A DNA stretch of 64,000 bases from Bacteroidia bacterium (GTDB lineage Bacteria; Bacteroidota; Bacteroidia; NS11-12g; UBA955), in the NCBI GenBank assembly GCA_023228875.1, contig JALOAG010000002.1:1-64000 (forward strand). The letters run 5' to 3'. Shown here piece after piece: positions 1-8,262 of this stretch. Position 1 is the stretch's first letter, and the number at the start of each line of letters is the position of its first letter. The translations under genes were made by a program, and so were the position numbers. The notes under the pieces were generated by a model, which saw only the letters and a list, made by a program, of their open reading frames with translations, had not been told where the DNA came from and did not search any database.

Positions 1-1479
1 ATTGGTCGAGTCCCTGATAGTCCATTCGTGCTGATAGGTACCTTTATACCAGAAAGTATCTTCTGGCACACTTTCAAGTTTCCATTTACCGCAATCACCC
101 TCGATGAGTTTACGTTCTGCATAAGCTCTTCGTTTGACCTTGACAGAATAACCTCGAGATGTAAGCGCGTTTCTCGGACAGGCTTTGTCTCTGGCTGTTA
201 CAGTGAAAAGATACGGAGCCTCCCGACCATCCCCAACTTTGGTTTGCCAACATATTTCAACTTCCCTGACGGCAGTTAATACACCATTTTGGAAAGTAAA
301 ATAGGGTGTCCCGACTGTAAAAGAAGCACCGGGCAATCCATTATTCCATGATAAATCGATGGTGTCTTTCCAGGGTTGGGTGCCACTGCTGCCGGAAAAT
401 TCCTCGTCTTCGGCAATAACTGTCATACAAATCTTATCTCCTTCACATACAGTGGGGTTCTGAATCTCTTTGAGCATAGGAGGGTTGTTGTTTCCGCACG
501 TTACGACTCGTAATTGTAAATCTCTTTTGGTGTACCCGATATGCAACCATTCTGAAGCTGTCGAATCCAAACGGAATTGATCAATCTTAATACATAAAAT
601 GCCACATTCTTCGCAATCAACGGGATTAAAAGAAAGGTCTCCGGTCTCAGGGTCAAAACAAATTCCTTCGGTTGTTCTTGTTTTGCTACCCGGGCGGCAT
701 GCACAAGGTGTGGTTTTTCTGCAATAGCCTGTCATGGGCCAAGTTGGAGAAAAAGGGCTTTTATATGAAACACTTACACCGGATGAAGCCTGAGACATAA
801 CCAAAGAAAAGGAAAGAGAGTCTCCATCAATATCAACAACACCATTGTTGAAATAAAACTCTTGGTTACAGCATAAATACCCAATGGGTGGGTTTCTTAA
901 ATCAGGACTGTCATCACAAGTTTTTTTTACGGAGTTCTTTATATTGCAAATATCAATTTCTGCATCAGTCATATAATCGCCTGGAATAATGGTTGTGATA
1001 TATCCATTTCTGCAACATTCTCCAAATGACATTTTAAATCTACAACACCCCTCATCAATCATTTTCTTTAAATTTCCACTGCCAAAATCTATGATACCGG
1101 TATATAAATGTTCTTCTGTACCATCACCACTTGTTGTGTTAGGTGGGTTACAAGGGTTTTTTACATCAGCACAACTTGGTGTAATATCACGCATCGAAAC
1201 GTTGGGTAATGTGATACTATATGATGTGCTGGCACTACCTCGAGTACAAGAAAAGGAAATAGTTTTACTACCTGAAAATGGAACACCTCTACAATCGCGG
1301 TAAAAAGCCAATGTAACTTCAAATTTCAGGTTTCCTATACACTTCCATGTTATATCGGAACCCATTACGTGGGAGGCTTTGAGGTCTTTGGTAGGTATAA
1401 AAATGAAGGATAATAGTGATAGAGTAATCACTATGGATTTACAAAGTTGAATTGGATTAGTAGTAAATATTTTTTTCAT
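1..1479 (-). CDS. Large Cys-rich secreted surface protein, 3' end outside window
   Basis: An open frame of 493 codons with no stop runs from an ATG at 1479 to the left edge, so the gene is incomplete. It begins with a basic N-terminus and a hydrophobic stretch (about residues 14-27) like a signal peptide. It contains many Cys, including CC pairs. It resembles the 1187-aa protein encoded at 40990-44553: both have ASHV(M/L)GS just after the signal peptide, YRDC about 20 residues later, an FD-x-x-TG turn in mid-protein and an Ig-like segment near residue 470. That paralogue ends in a T9SS type B sorting domain, so this one may too, but its C-terminus is not visible. Secretion to the cell surface is inferred; the function is unknown. 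Confidence 0.85.
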   Translation of the reverse strand, partial: MKKIFTTNPIQLCKSIVITLSLLSFIFIPTKDLKASHVMGSDITWKCIGNLKFEVTLAFYRDCRGVPFSGSKTISFSCTRGSASTSYSITLPNVSMRDITPSCADVKNPCNPPNTTSGDGTEEHLYTGIIDFGSGNLKKMIDEGCCRFKMSFGECCRNGYITTIIPGDYMTDAEIDICNIKNSVKKTCDDSPDLRNPPIGYLCCNQEFYFNNGVVDIDGDSLSFSLVMSQASSGVSVSYKSPFSPTWPMTGYCRKTTPCACRPGSKTRTTEGICFDPETGDLSFNPVDCEECGILCIKIDQFRLDSTASEWLHIGYTKRDLQLRVVTCGNNNPPMLKEIQNPTVCEGDKICMTVIAEDEEFSGSSGTQPWKDTIDLSWNNGLPGASFTVGTPYFTFQNGVLTAVREVEICWQTKVGDGREAPYLFTVTARDKACPRNALTSRGYSVKVKRRAYAERKLIEGDCGKWKLESVPEDTFWYKGTYQHEWTIRDSTN

Positions 1480-1620
1480 ATTTGATTTGTAATGAATGTT
1501 GGGTGTTTATATGTATGACACAAATTTTAACTTAAATGTTGCCTCGTTAATTAAATTTTTCTTTTCTATGGATTAAGCGATTTGTAATGAATGCTTTCAC
1601 TTGATAATAAATAATAAACA

Positions 1621-2157
1621 TTACCATGAGTTTTTCCACATCATGCTTTCAACGGGTCGTGAACTTCTTTCATTGTATTTTGCGCTCTGCTTACTATGAT
1701 AGGGGTTTATTATATTGCCTTGAACTGCAAAATAAATGAGTTGTCCGATCGGCATACCTGAATACACTCTAACAGGGATTGCAGTAGTGATTTCAAGCGT
1801 CCATTTATTGCAGAATCCTACATCGCCTTTGCCGGCAGTTGCATGAATATTAATCCCCAACCTTCCGGTACTAGATTTACCTTCTAAAAAGGGCACATGT
1901 TTGTGAGTCTCAGTATATTCTTCAATAACACCTAAGTAAAGTGTGTTGGGTTGTAACACAAACCCTGACTCAGGAATTTCAAAGTGTTCAATTTCATTAT
2001 GCAGCCTCGCGTCAATAACTCTGTCTTTATATGTTGCAAGGTGTTTGCCCAAATGGACATCATAGCTGTTACTCCCTAAACATTCCCTGTTAAATGGCTC
2101 AATTAATATGTTGCCTCTCTCTATTTCTGCTAAAATTTCTCCGTCACTAAGTATCAT
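1621..2157 (-). CDS. dcd: dCTP deaminase-like protein
   Basis: 178 aa, the usual length for short dCTP deaminases, which convert dCTP to dUTP in pyrimidine deoxynucleotide supply. The family core is visible: EGKSSTGRLG at residues 92-101, HATAGKGDVGF at 105-115 and TLEI at 120-123, where the Glu (E122) is the expected general base. The C-terminal part retains GMPIGQL, typical of the trimeric dCTP deaminase/dUTPase fold. The ATG at 2157 is the natural start. It lies about 80 bp downstream of the FAH-family gene on the same strand and may share its transcript. A bifunctional deaminase/dUTPase cannot be excluded by eye. Confidence 0.9.
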   Translation of the reverse strand: MILSDGEILAEIERGNILIEPFNRECLGSNSYDVHLGKHLATYKDRVIDARLHNEIEHFEIPESGFVLQPNTLYLGVIEEYTETHKHVPFLEGKSSTGRLGINIHATAGKGDVGFCNKWTLEITTAIPVRVYSGMPIGQLIYFAVQGNIINPYHSKQSAKYNERSSRPVESMMWKNSW

Positions 2158-2239
2158 CTTTTGTAGTTCTTATGGATTTCAATCTATTTCTACAAAATAA
2201 GGTGTTTTGCATTAATCTACCAAATGGATTTAATGCAGT

Positions 2240-2848
2240 TTATTTTACTTTAATTTCTAAGAGTTTTGTTTGTGAAATTGATCCTGTAAGGGTATCGCCA
2301 TTATTGATTTTTCCTACTCCTGCAGGAGTACCGGTGTAAACGATGTCGCCAATCTTCAGGGTGTAGAACTGTGAAATATATGAAATGATTTCATCTACAC
2401 TGAATATCATGGCTGAAGTATTGCCGGATTGAACGGTTTGTCCGTTTATGTCTAATGAAAAATCGATGTTTTGAATTTCATTGTCGCCTAAATGAATCCA
2501 TTTGCCAATTCCGGCAGCGTTGTCAAATCCTTTAGAAATTTCCCAAGGCAGTCCTTTGTCCTTCAAAGATTTCTGGATATCACGAGCTGTGAAGTCTATA
2601 CCCACTGTTATTTGATCATAATATCTGTGAGCAAATTTCTTGCTGATTCCTTTGCCAGTTTTGCAAATACGCACCACTACTTCTGCTTCATAATGGATGT
2701 CTTTTGAAAAAGTGGGGATAAAGAAAGGCTGCCCTATGCGTAATAAGGCGGTCTCGGGTTTAAGAAATATGACAGGCTCTTCCGGAATGTCATTACCTAA
2801 CTCTTTTGCGTGAGGAGCATAGTTCCGACCTATACAAAATATTTTCAC
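2240..2848 (-). CDS. FAH-family hydrolase (acylpyruvase / oxaloacetate decarboxylase-like)
   Basis: 202 aa, a single-domain fumarylacetoacetate hydrolase fold protein like FAHD1/YcgM. Visible signatures are GRNYAPHAKELG near the N-terminus, the metal-binding HYEAEVVV at residues 52-59 (E54 and E56), FTARDIQ at about 86-92, and PWEISKGFDNAAGIG. Members cleave acylpyruvates or decarboxylate oxaloacetate with Mg2+; the substrate here is not determined. The only possible start in frame is GTG at 2848; an in-frame stop lies just upstream. It sits 20 bp downstream of the PpiD-like gene. A 13-nt palindrome (2848-2860) overlaps the start. Confidence 0.88.
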   Translation of the reverse strand: MKIFCIGRNYAPHAKELGNDIPEEPVIFLKPETALLRIGQPFFIPTFSKDIHYEAEVVVRICKTGKGISKKFAHRYYDQITVGIDFTARDIQKSLKDKGLPWEISKGFDNAAGIGKWIHLGDNEIQNIDFSLDINGQTVQSGNTSAMIFSVDEIISYISQFYTLKIGDIVYTGTPAGVGKINNGDTLTGSISQTKLLEIKVK

Positions 2849-2868
2849 ACTATAATAGTGTTGTTAAA

Positions 2869-4983
2869 TTAGAAATATTTATATCGGTTATCTTGGATAT
2901 TCGCTAGAGTTTTGAGAGAGTTTACAATCTTAGTTTCCAAGATTTGAATTGTATTCATGTTAACCATGTCTTTTCTGCTAGCTAAATCATCCGGTATTTC
3001 GGGATTAGATTCTTCTGTAACAAAAACTAAATAACAACCGTTTTCGCCTCTGATAGGAGTGCTGATGACATTGTGTTTTATTCCTAACACAGCACCTTGA
3101 ACAGAAGGTTCGTTTCTGCCTGCATCAAACGAAGTTGACTTCATTGTGATGTTCGTAAAATCATGAGCCACTGTTCCAACGTTAATCGCAGTTTGAACCA
3201 TATTTGTATTGCCTTCTTTTGCCTTGATAAGTTTAGCTTCTAACAATTCAAATTTCTTTTCTTTGATTACGTCTTCAATAACTTGATTTTTAACATCTTC
3301 AAAAGAACCGATTCCTTTCTTTGTTATTTTAGCTAAATGAACAACAATCTGTCTATTGTCAATTGAGAATACTTCTGAGATGTCATTGACTTTTCTGTCT
3401 TCATCAAAAGCCCATTTAATGATATCTTTAGAATCATCAATACCGGGTATTTCGCTACCTGTAGGGAGTACGTGTTCCGCAATTCTCTTTGCATATCCAC
3501 CTTCTTCAACCGCACTTTCAAAAGCACCTTCTTTACCTTCTGATAATTTTGAACGGAATTGACTTGCTTTTGCATAAACTTCATTAATTGTATTCATGGA
3601 AGGCTCAAATGTTTTGAAAATCTCGTAAACCATAAAGTTTTCTTGGTTCGGATTTTCAAGTATATGTATAAGTAAAATGCCATTCTGAGTTCCTTTAATA
3701 ATATAATCTCCCTTTTTAGCTTTCTTAACGTCTTCCACTACCATCGGATCAATAGTTTCTTCATAATTCCATGGAATATACCCATCTTGATCTCCTTGAA
3801 CAAAATACCCTTTTTCGTGTGCAGATTTGATTACATCTGCAAATGGCGTAACTTTCATGTACTCAAGAAATGCGCGTCCTTCTGCCACCACTTTTAATGA
3901 ATCTTCCGTGGTTGACCATGTCCTAGGTAATGTAATAGACTCATATTTGTATTTCTTTCTTGTACCTTCTTTTCTTTCTGCAAGTTTGGCAATGACATAA
4001 GTATTGTCAACGATAAAAGGACCAAGTACAGCACCAACCTGAGCATTTAATAATTGTTGATCTAATGGTTTAATAAAGTGTCCAAGTTCTTTGTAATTCG
4101 GATTTACTTCTCCATCGGAGTTTTCAGCGGCAAAAGCCGAGTCATTGGTTGATTCCGCAAATCCTTTCATCAACTCTGTAATTTGGTCTCTCACTTCCAA
4201 TGAATCATAAGATGAAGGAGTGATATTCCAAGATACATATTCTAAGTCACGGCTTTCTTCTTGTTTGTATTTGTCTTTGTTTTTATTGTAGTATGATTGC
4301 AAGTCTTCTTCTGTATATTTGACTTCATCGTTAGAAACGCTTGTTAATTGTAATCCAACTACACTGCCGGAAACCCCTTTAGACTGTGCAAGAAAATCTT
4401 GCAGAACATCAAAGTTTGTGGTGTTGATTCCTTTTAGAATGATGTCTGAATATTTGTCTCCTTGAATAGATGATACTACCGCATCTTTCAAGCTGTTAAA
4501 AAAGAGTTGCGCTTCAGGATTCGTTTTGTAAACTTGGTTATACCAGTTTCTTACATTCGCAGATGAAAATTCTCCTTTTTCATTAGTAAAGTATTGTCTA
4601 ACATATTGATTAGGGTTGTCACCAAATAATTGCTCTTTCAATTCTTCATTACTTGCTTCAATTCCTAATTTTTGGTATTCTTGTTCAACAACATACTTCC
4701 TGAATAAATCGTCCCAAGCGTTTGTTGCCGCTTGTTTTCTGTCCTCATCTGTCATTCCTTCGCCTTGCTTGCTTTGAGCAATATTGTTTTCTCTAAGTTT
4801 CAAACCGCTTTCGTATTCGGAGTAATGAACTTCTATGCCATTTATTTCGCCAATCACAGGGTCTTGGTTTCCGCCACCTCTTTGAAATGATTGAATAAAA
4901 TCAGTCAACACGAATAAAAGTAATGCAACAAGGATTACTACAAATACCCAACCTGATTTTCTTAACTTATTAATTATAGCCAT
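2869..4983 (-). CDS. Membrane-anchored peptidyl-prolyl isomerase/chaperone (PpiD/SurA-like)
   Basis: 704 aa. A short cytoplasmic N-terminus is followed by one membrane segment (about residues 13-32) and a long periplasmic part, the PpiD layout. The segment after the anchor (INGIEVHYSEYESGL and on) matches a SurA-type N-terminal chaperone domain, and a mid-protein stretch ending GPFIVDNTYVIAKLAERK at about residue 330 resembles the end of a parvulin domain. The role would be folding of outer-membrane and secreted proteins at the inner-membrane surface, relevant given the secreted cargo encoded nearby. Whether the isomerase site is active is not clear from sequence. The start is ATG at 4983. 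Confidence 0.85.
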   Translation of the reverse strand: MAIINKLRKSGWVFVVILVALLLFVLTDFIQSFQRGGGNQDPVIGEINGIEVHYSEYESGLKLRENNIAQSKQGEGMTDEDRKQAATNAWDDLFRKYVVEQEYQKLGIEASNEELKEQLFGDNPNQYVRQYFTNEKGEFSSANVRNWYNQVYKTNPEAQLFFNSLKDAVVSSIQGDKYSDIILKGINTTNFDVLQDFLAQSKGVSGSVVGLQLTSVSNDEVKYTEEDLQSYYNKNKDKYKQEESRDLEYVSWNITPSSYDSLEVRDQITELMKGFAESTNDSAFAAENSDGEVNPNYKELGHFIKPLDQQLLNAQVGAVLGPFIVDNTYVIAKLAERKEGTRKKYKYESITLPRTWSTTEDSLKVVAEGRAFLEYMKVTPFADVIKSAHEKGYFVQGDQDGYIPWNYEETIDPMVVEDVKKAKKGDYIIKGTQNGILLIHILENPNQENFMVYEIFKTFEPSMNTINEVYAKASQFRSKLSEGKEGAFESAVEEGGYAKRIAEHVLPTGSEIPGIDDSKDIIKWAFDEDRKVNDISEVFSIDNRQIVVHLAKITKKGIGSFEDVKNQVIEDVIKEKKFELLEAKLIKAKEGNTNMVQTAINVGTVAHDFTNITMKSTSFDAGRNEPSVQGAVLGIKHNVISTPIRGENGCYLVFVTEESNPEIPDDLASRKDMVNMNTIQILETKIVNSLKTLANIQDNRYKYF

Positions 4984-5119
4984 ATCTCTTTATTTAAAGG
5001 AGTCGCAAAATAATTTCTTTTAAACTAAAAAAGCAACACAAACTTTGACGATGATTTTGTTTTATTTTATTAGTACATTTTTTTTTTGAGCTTAATTTTG
5101 CAAACACGGATTACTTACT

Positions 5120-5686
5120 ATGCACGACATAGAACCATACTACAATTGGCTGCATTTATATAAAGCACAGCATGATGAATATTCACCATTCTATCAAAGA
5201 GAATACAGCGAATTGTATTTTACAAACTCTGTATATGACCATTTTATTCACCCGCAATGGGATGAGTTTGGCTCTCATACACTTTATATCAAAATATTAT
5301 ACGTTGATTATGATACAGGTTATTGTATTATCGAAATGATAGGGGAATGGAATGATTGTATTCACAATGATATCATGACCCTGAAACGCGAAATTATTGA
5401 TGTGTTATTCAATTATGGTGTAAGTAAATTTATAATGATTGGAGAACATGTTTTAAATTTTCATTCATCAGACGACTCATATTATGAAGAATGGTATCAA
5501 GATGCTGAGGCTGGATGGATTGTGTTTCTTAATTTTAGGGAACATGCATTAAATGAATTCAAGTCTGAACATATTGACTATTATGTTCACTTTGGCGGTG
5601 AATTAGATGATTTTGAATGGCGTAAATACACGCCTTCTGTCTTGTTTTACAAAATTAATGAGATTGTTACTCATAGATTGGGTTAA
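5120..5686 (+). CDS. Conserved Bacteroidota protein of unknown function
   Basis: 188 aa, soluble, no signal peptide, acidic, and unusually rich in Tyr, Trp, His and Asp/Glu (for example HSSDDSYYEEWYQDAEAGW at about residues 114-132). I recognise the overall sequence type as a conserved hypothetical of Bacteroidota, but know of no assigned function. A TAATTTTG box (5093-5100) lies 19 nt before the ATG. It ends 24 bp before priA on the same strand, so the two are probably co-transcribed; a link to replication restart would be guesswork. Confidence 0.8.
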   Translation: MHDIEPYYNWLHLYKAQHDEYSPFYQREYSELYFTNSVYDHFIHPQWDEFGSHTLYIKILYVDYDTGYCIIEMIGEWNDCIHNDIMTLKREIIDVLFNYGVSKFIMIGEHVLNFHSSDDSYYEEWYQDAEAGWIVFLNFREHALNEFKSEHIDYYVHFGGELDDFEWRKYTPSVLFYKINEIVTHRLG

Positions 5687-5710
5687 TTAAATCTTATTTT
5701 CGCACTCCCC

Positions 5711-8188
5711 ATGCAGTTTGATTTTGATGACAGCGCAAATGTTGCTTATGCAGAAGTCATTTTGCCATTGCCTCTTGCAGGAACTTTTTCATACAGGATA
5801 AGCAGAGAAATGCAAGACTATGCTAAGGTCGGGGCGCGAGTACTTGTTCCATTCGGTAAAGGAAAAATTTACACAGGAATTATATTCTGTTTCCATAGTA
5901 ACACACCCGGGAATTTCCATGTTCATTATATTCAGGAATTGATTGACAAAGAAGAGGTATTGGTTACTCAGTCTCAGATCAATAATTGGCAATGGGCTGC
6001 TGAATATTATATGTCTCCAATTGGCGAAGTGATGAATGTTGCTATGCCTGCAGGGTTGAATTTTCACAGTTTAACTTTTGTAGAAATTAATCCTGAGATT
6101 TATTGGCAGGATGAAAACTTGAGCAAAGAGGAAGAACATTTGCTGACAATAATTGAAAGTCATAAAAAGATTTCAATCAAAGATTTAGAGCTTGAGTTAC
6201 GGTCAAGAAGTTCGCTTCTAAAACAAATTCAACGATTGTATGCGCGTGATTTAATTGTGCTGTCAGATGAAGTTAAACAAAAGTACATTCCTAAAACCGA
6301 AACCTATGTAGTTTTAGCAGAGAGTCTTAGAAATGAAGAATATGCTCGAACACAAATTGATATTTTATATAAAAAAGCACGCAAACAATATGAGTTGTTG
6401 ATGACTTTGATGGGACAACCGCAAAGACAAGCGCTCAAGTCCTTATTGGAAAATGAAAAAGGTTTTTCATCAACTATAATCAAATCATTGGTAGCCAAAA
6501 ATCTTTGTGTCATTGAAAAAAGAAAAGTAAGTAGAATAGATAAACAAAATACCACAGCATCTACTCTGCCGGCTTTAGTTGATTTTCAGCAACAAGCATT
6601 GCATGAGATTGAGCAACATTGGAATTCAAAGTCGGTTGTATTACTAAAGGCACCTACTTCAGGAGGCAAGACACTCATCTATTCACATTTAATCAAGAAA
6701 GCATTATCAGAAAACAAACAGATTTTGATGTTGATTCCGGAAATTGCACTCACCCAACAACTCGTACAAAGATTAAAAACATACTTTCCCAATAATCTTT
6801 ATGTAACACATTCAAAATACGACACAAATGCGCGTACAGAAGTTTGGTTAAAGGTGAGGTCAGGTGAGCCGCTGCTTGTGATCGGTCCACGCTCCGCTGC
6901 ATTATTGCCATTCCAAAACCTGGGGTTAGTCATTGTGGATGAGGAGCATGAAAGTACGTTTAAACAGTTTGATAAAATGCCACGTTTTCACGGACGTGAT
7001 TTTGCTATTAAATTAGCCTTTGATATGAAAGCAAAAGTGCTGTTAGGCTCTGCCACTCCTTCTGTTGAGTCTGCATATATGGCTAAACAAGGTAAATGGG
7101 CTTGGGTAAGCTATGATAAAAAGTTTGATCATGTCGAACCTGTTGAAATAGAAATCGCAAACCTTTCTTCGAGTGTTAAACAACAGGGTAAAAAAAGTTT
7201 TATTACGGATGCGCTTGATAGTAAAATCAGAGAAGCAATTAAAGCAAAAAAACAGATATTGGTTTTTCAGAATAGGAAAGGCTATGTGCCGGTGATTGAG
7301 TGTGGTAAATGCGGTTGGGTTCCTCGCTGTGTTTCATGTGACATTGCTTTGACTTACTATAAATATAGCAATGATTTGCGTTGCCATTATTGTGGATACA
7401 CACAACCCTCAGTTACTAAATGTGAAGCATGTGGAAGTAATGACATGCGAATCTGGGGCTTTGGTACAGAAAGAATTGAAGAGGAAATTAAATTGCGTTA
7501 TCCTGATTTGAGAGTAAAGCGTTTTGACCAAGATTCTGCCAAAAGGAAGGGGGCGCATGAAAAAATATTGGCAGAGTTTGAAGAGGGAGAAATTGATGTT
7601 TTAGTAGGTACGCAACTCTTAGTCAAAGGTATTGATTTTGGCAATGTAGGTCTGTGTGTGGTCATTAGCGCAGATCAAATGCTTAATATTCCTGACTTTA
7701 GAGCCGGTGAAAGGACTTTTCAAATGCTTGTTCAGCTTGCGGGAAGAGCCGGCAGACGTGATGGAATGGGTGCGATGTTAATTCAAACCGGACAGCCCTT
7801 GAATCCGGTTCTCGGGTTCGTAAAGCAATATGATTATGAAGGGCTTTATCATCAGGAAATTGAAGCCCGTCAACAACTTTATTATCCACCTTTTGTTCGG
7901 CTTGTTAGAATTACAATCCAGCATAAAGACAACACTGTTGTTGTAGCTGCCGCAGAACAATATGTAGCAATGCTTAAAACAAATTTAGGGAATCGTGTGT
8001 TGGGTCCCGAACAGCCCTATATTTCAAGAATTAAAAACTATTATTTACGTAATGTCCTTGTGAAATTTGATATCCGGCATGACCCTATTGCTAAAATGAA
8101 AAAGTGGATGATGGATATGGAGAGACAATTAACGGAAATAGACACTTTTAAAGCAGTAAGAGTGGTTTTTGACGTTGACCCTCAGTAA
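5711..8188 (+). CDS. priA: Primosomal protein N' (replication-restart helicase PriA)
   Basis: 825 aa, full length for PriA, the 3'-to-5' DNA helicase that reloads the replisome at stalled forks. Visible in order: an N-terminal 3'-DNA-binding domain (YAEVILPLPLAGTFSY, residues 13-28), a Walker A loop APTSGGKT at about 315-322, the DEEH box (VIVDEEHESTFKQ) near 408-420, GSATPSVES, and a zinc-binding insertion with eight Cys in four CxxC pairs (about 533-575), followed by helicase motifs V/VI ending LAGRAGRRDG. The Walker loop begins with Ala rather than the Gly usual in PriA, which other SF2 helicases tolerate. A TATTTTCG box (5695-5702) precedes the ATG by 8 nt. Confidence 0.97.
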   Translation: MQFDFDDSANVAYAEVILPLPLAGTFSYRISREMQDYAKVGARVLVPFGKGKIYTGIIFCFHSNTPGNFHVHYIQELIDKEEVLVTQSQINNWQWAAEYYMSPIGEVMNVAMPAGLNFHSLTFVEINPEIYWQDENLSKEEEHLLTIIESHKKISIKDLELELRSRSSLLKQIQRLYARDLIVLSDEVKQKYIPKTETYVVLAESLRNEEYARTQIDILYKKARKQYELLMTLMGQPQRQALKSLLENEKGFSSTIIKSLVAKNLCVIEKRKVSRIDKQNTTASTLPALVDFQQQALHEIEQHWNSKSVVLLKAPTSGGKTLIYSHLIKKALSENKQILMLIPEIALTQQLVQRLKTYFPNNLYVTHSKYDTNARTEVWLKVRSGEPLLVIGPRSAALLPFQNLGLVIVDEEHESTFKQFDKMPRFHGRDFAIKLAFDMKAKVLLGSATPSVESAYMAKQGKWAWVSYDKKFDHVEPVEIEIANLSSSVKQQGKKSFITDALDSKIREAIKAKKQILVFQNRKGYVPVIECGKCGWVPRCVSCDIALTYYKYSNDLRCHYCGYTQPSVTKCEACGSNDMRIWGFGTERIEEEIKLRYPDLRVKRFDQDSAKRKGAHEKILAEFEEGEIDVLVGTQLLVKGIDFGNVGLCVVISADQMLNIPDFRAGERTFQMLVQLAGRAGRRDGMGAMLIQTGQPLNPVLGFVKQYDYEGLYHQEIEARQQLYYPPFVRLVRITIQHKDNTVVVAAAEQYVAMLKTNLGNRVLGPEQPYISRIKNYYLRNVLVKFDIRHDPIAKMKKWMMDMERQLTEIDTFKAVRVVFDVDPQ

Positions 8189-8212
8189 AAACCTTCATTT
8201 TCTTTTATCATT

Positions 8213-8243
8213 TTTGATTTGTTCAGGAACTCAATTAGTTTTG
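8213..8243 (+). promoter_or_regulatory. Bacteroidota-type promoter for the DUF885 gene
   Basis: TTTG at 8213-8216, 19 nt, then TAGTTTTG at 8236-8243, matching the -33/-7 consensus of Bacteroidota housekeeping promoters. The ATG of the downstream gene is at 8263, giving a leader of roughly 15 nt. Confidence 0.55.
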
Positions 8244-8262
8244 TCAATAAAATCTTTCTGAT

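Noticed and set aside
2848..2860. 13-nt palindrome CACTATAATAGTG at the start of the FAH-family gene
   Set aside because: Short A/T-rich palindromes are expected by chance; it overlaps the start codon and has no second copy nearby, so no operator is claimed.
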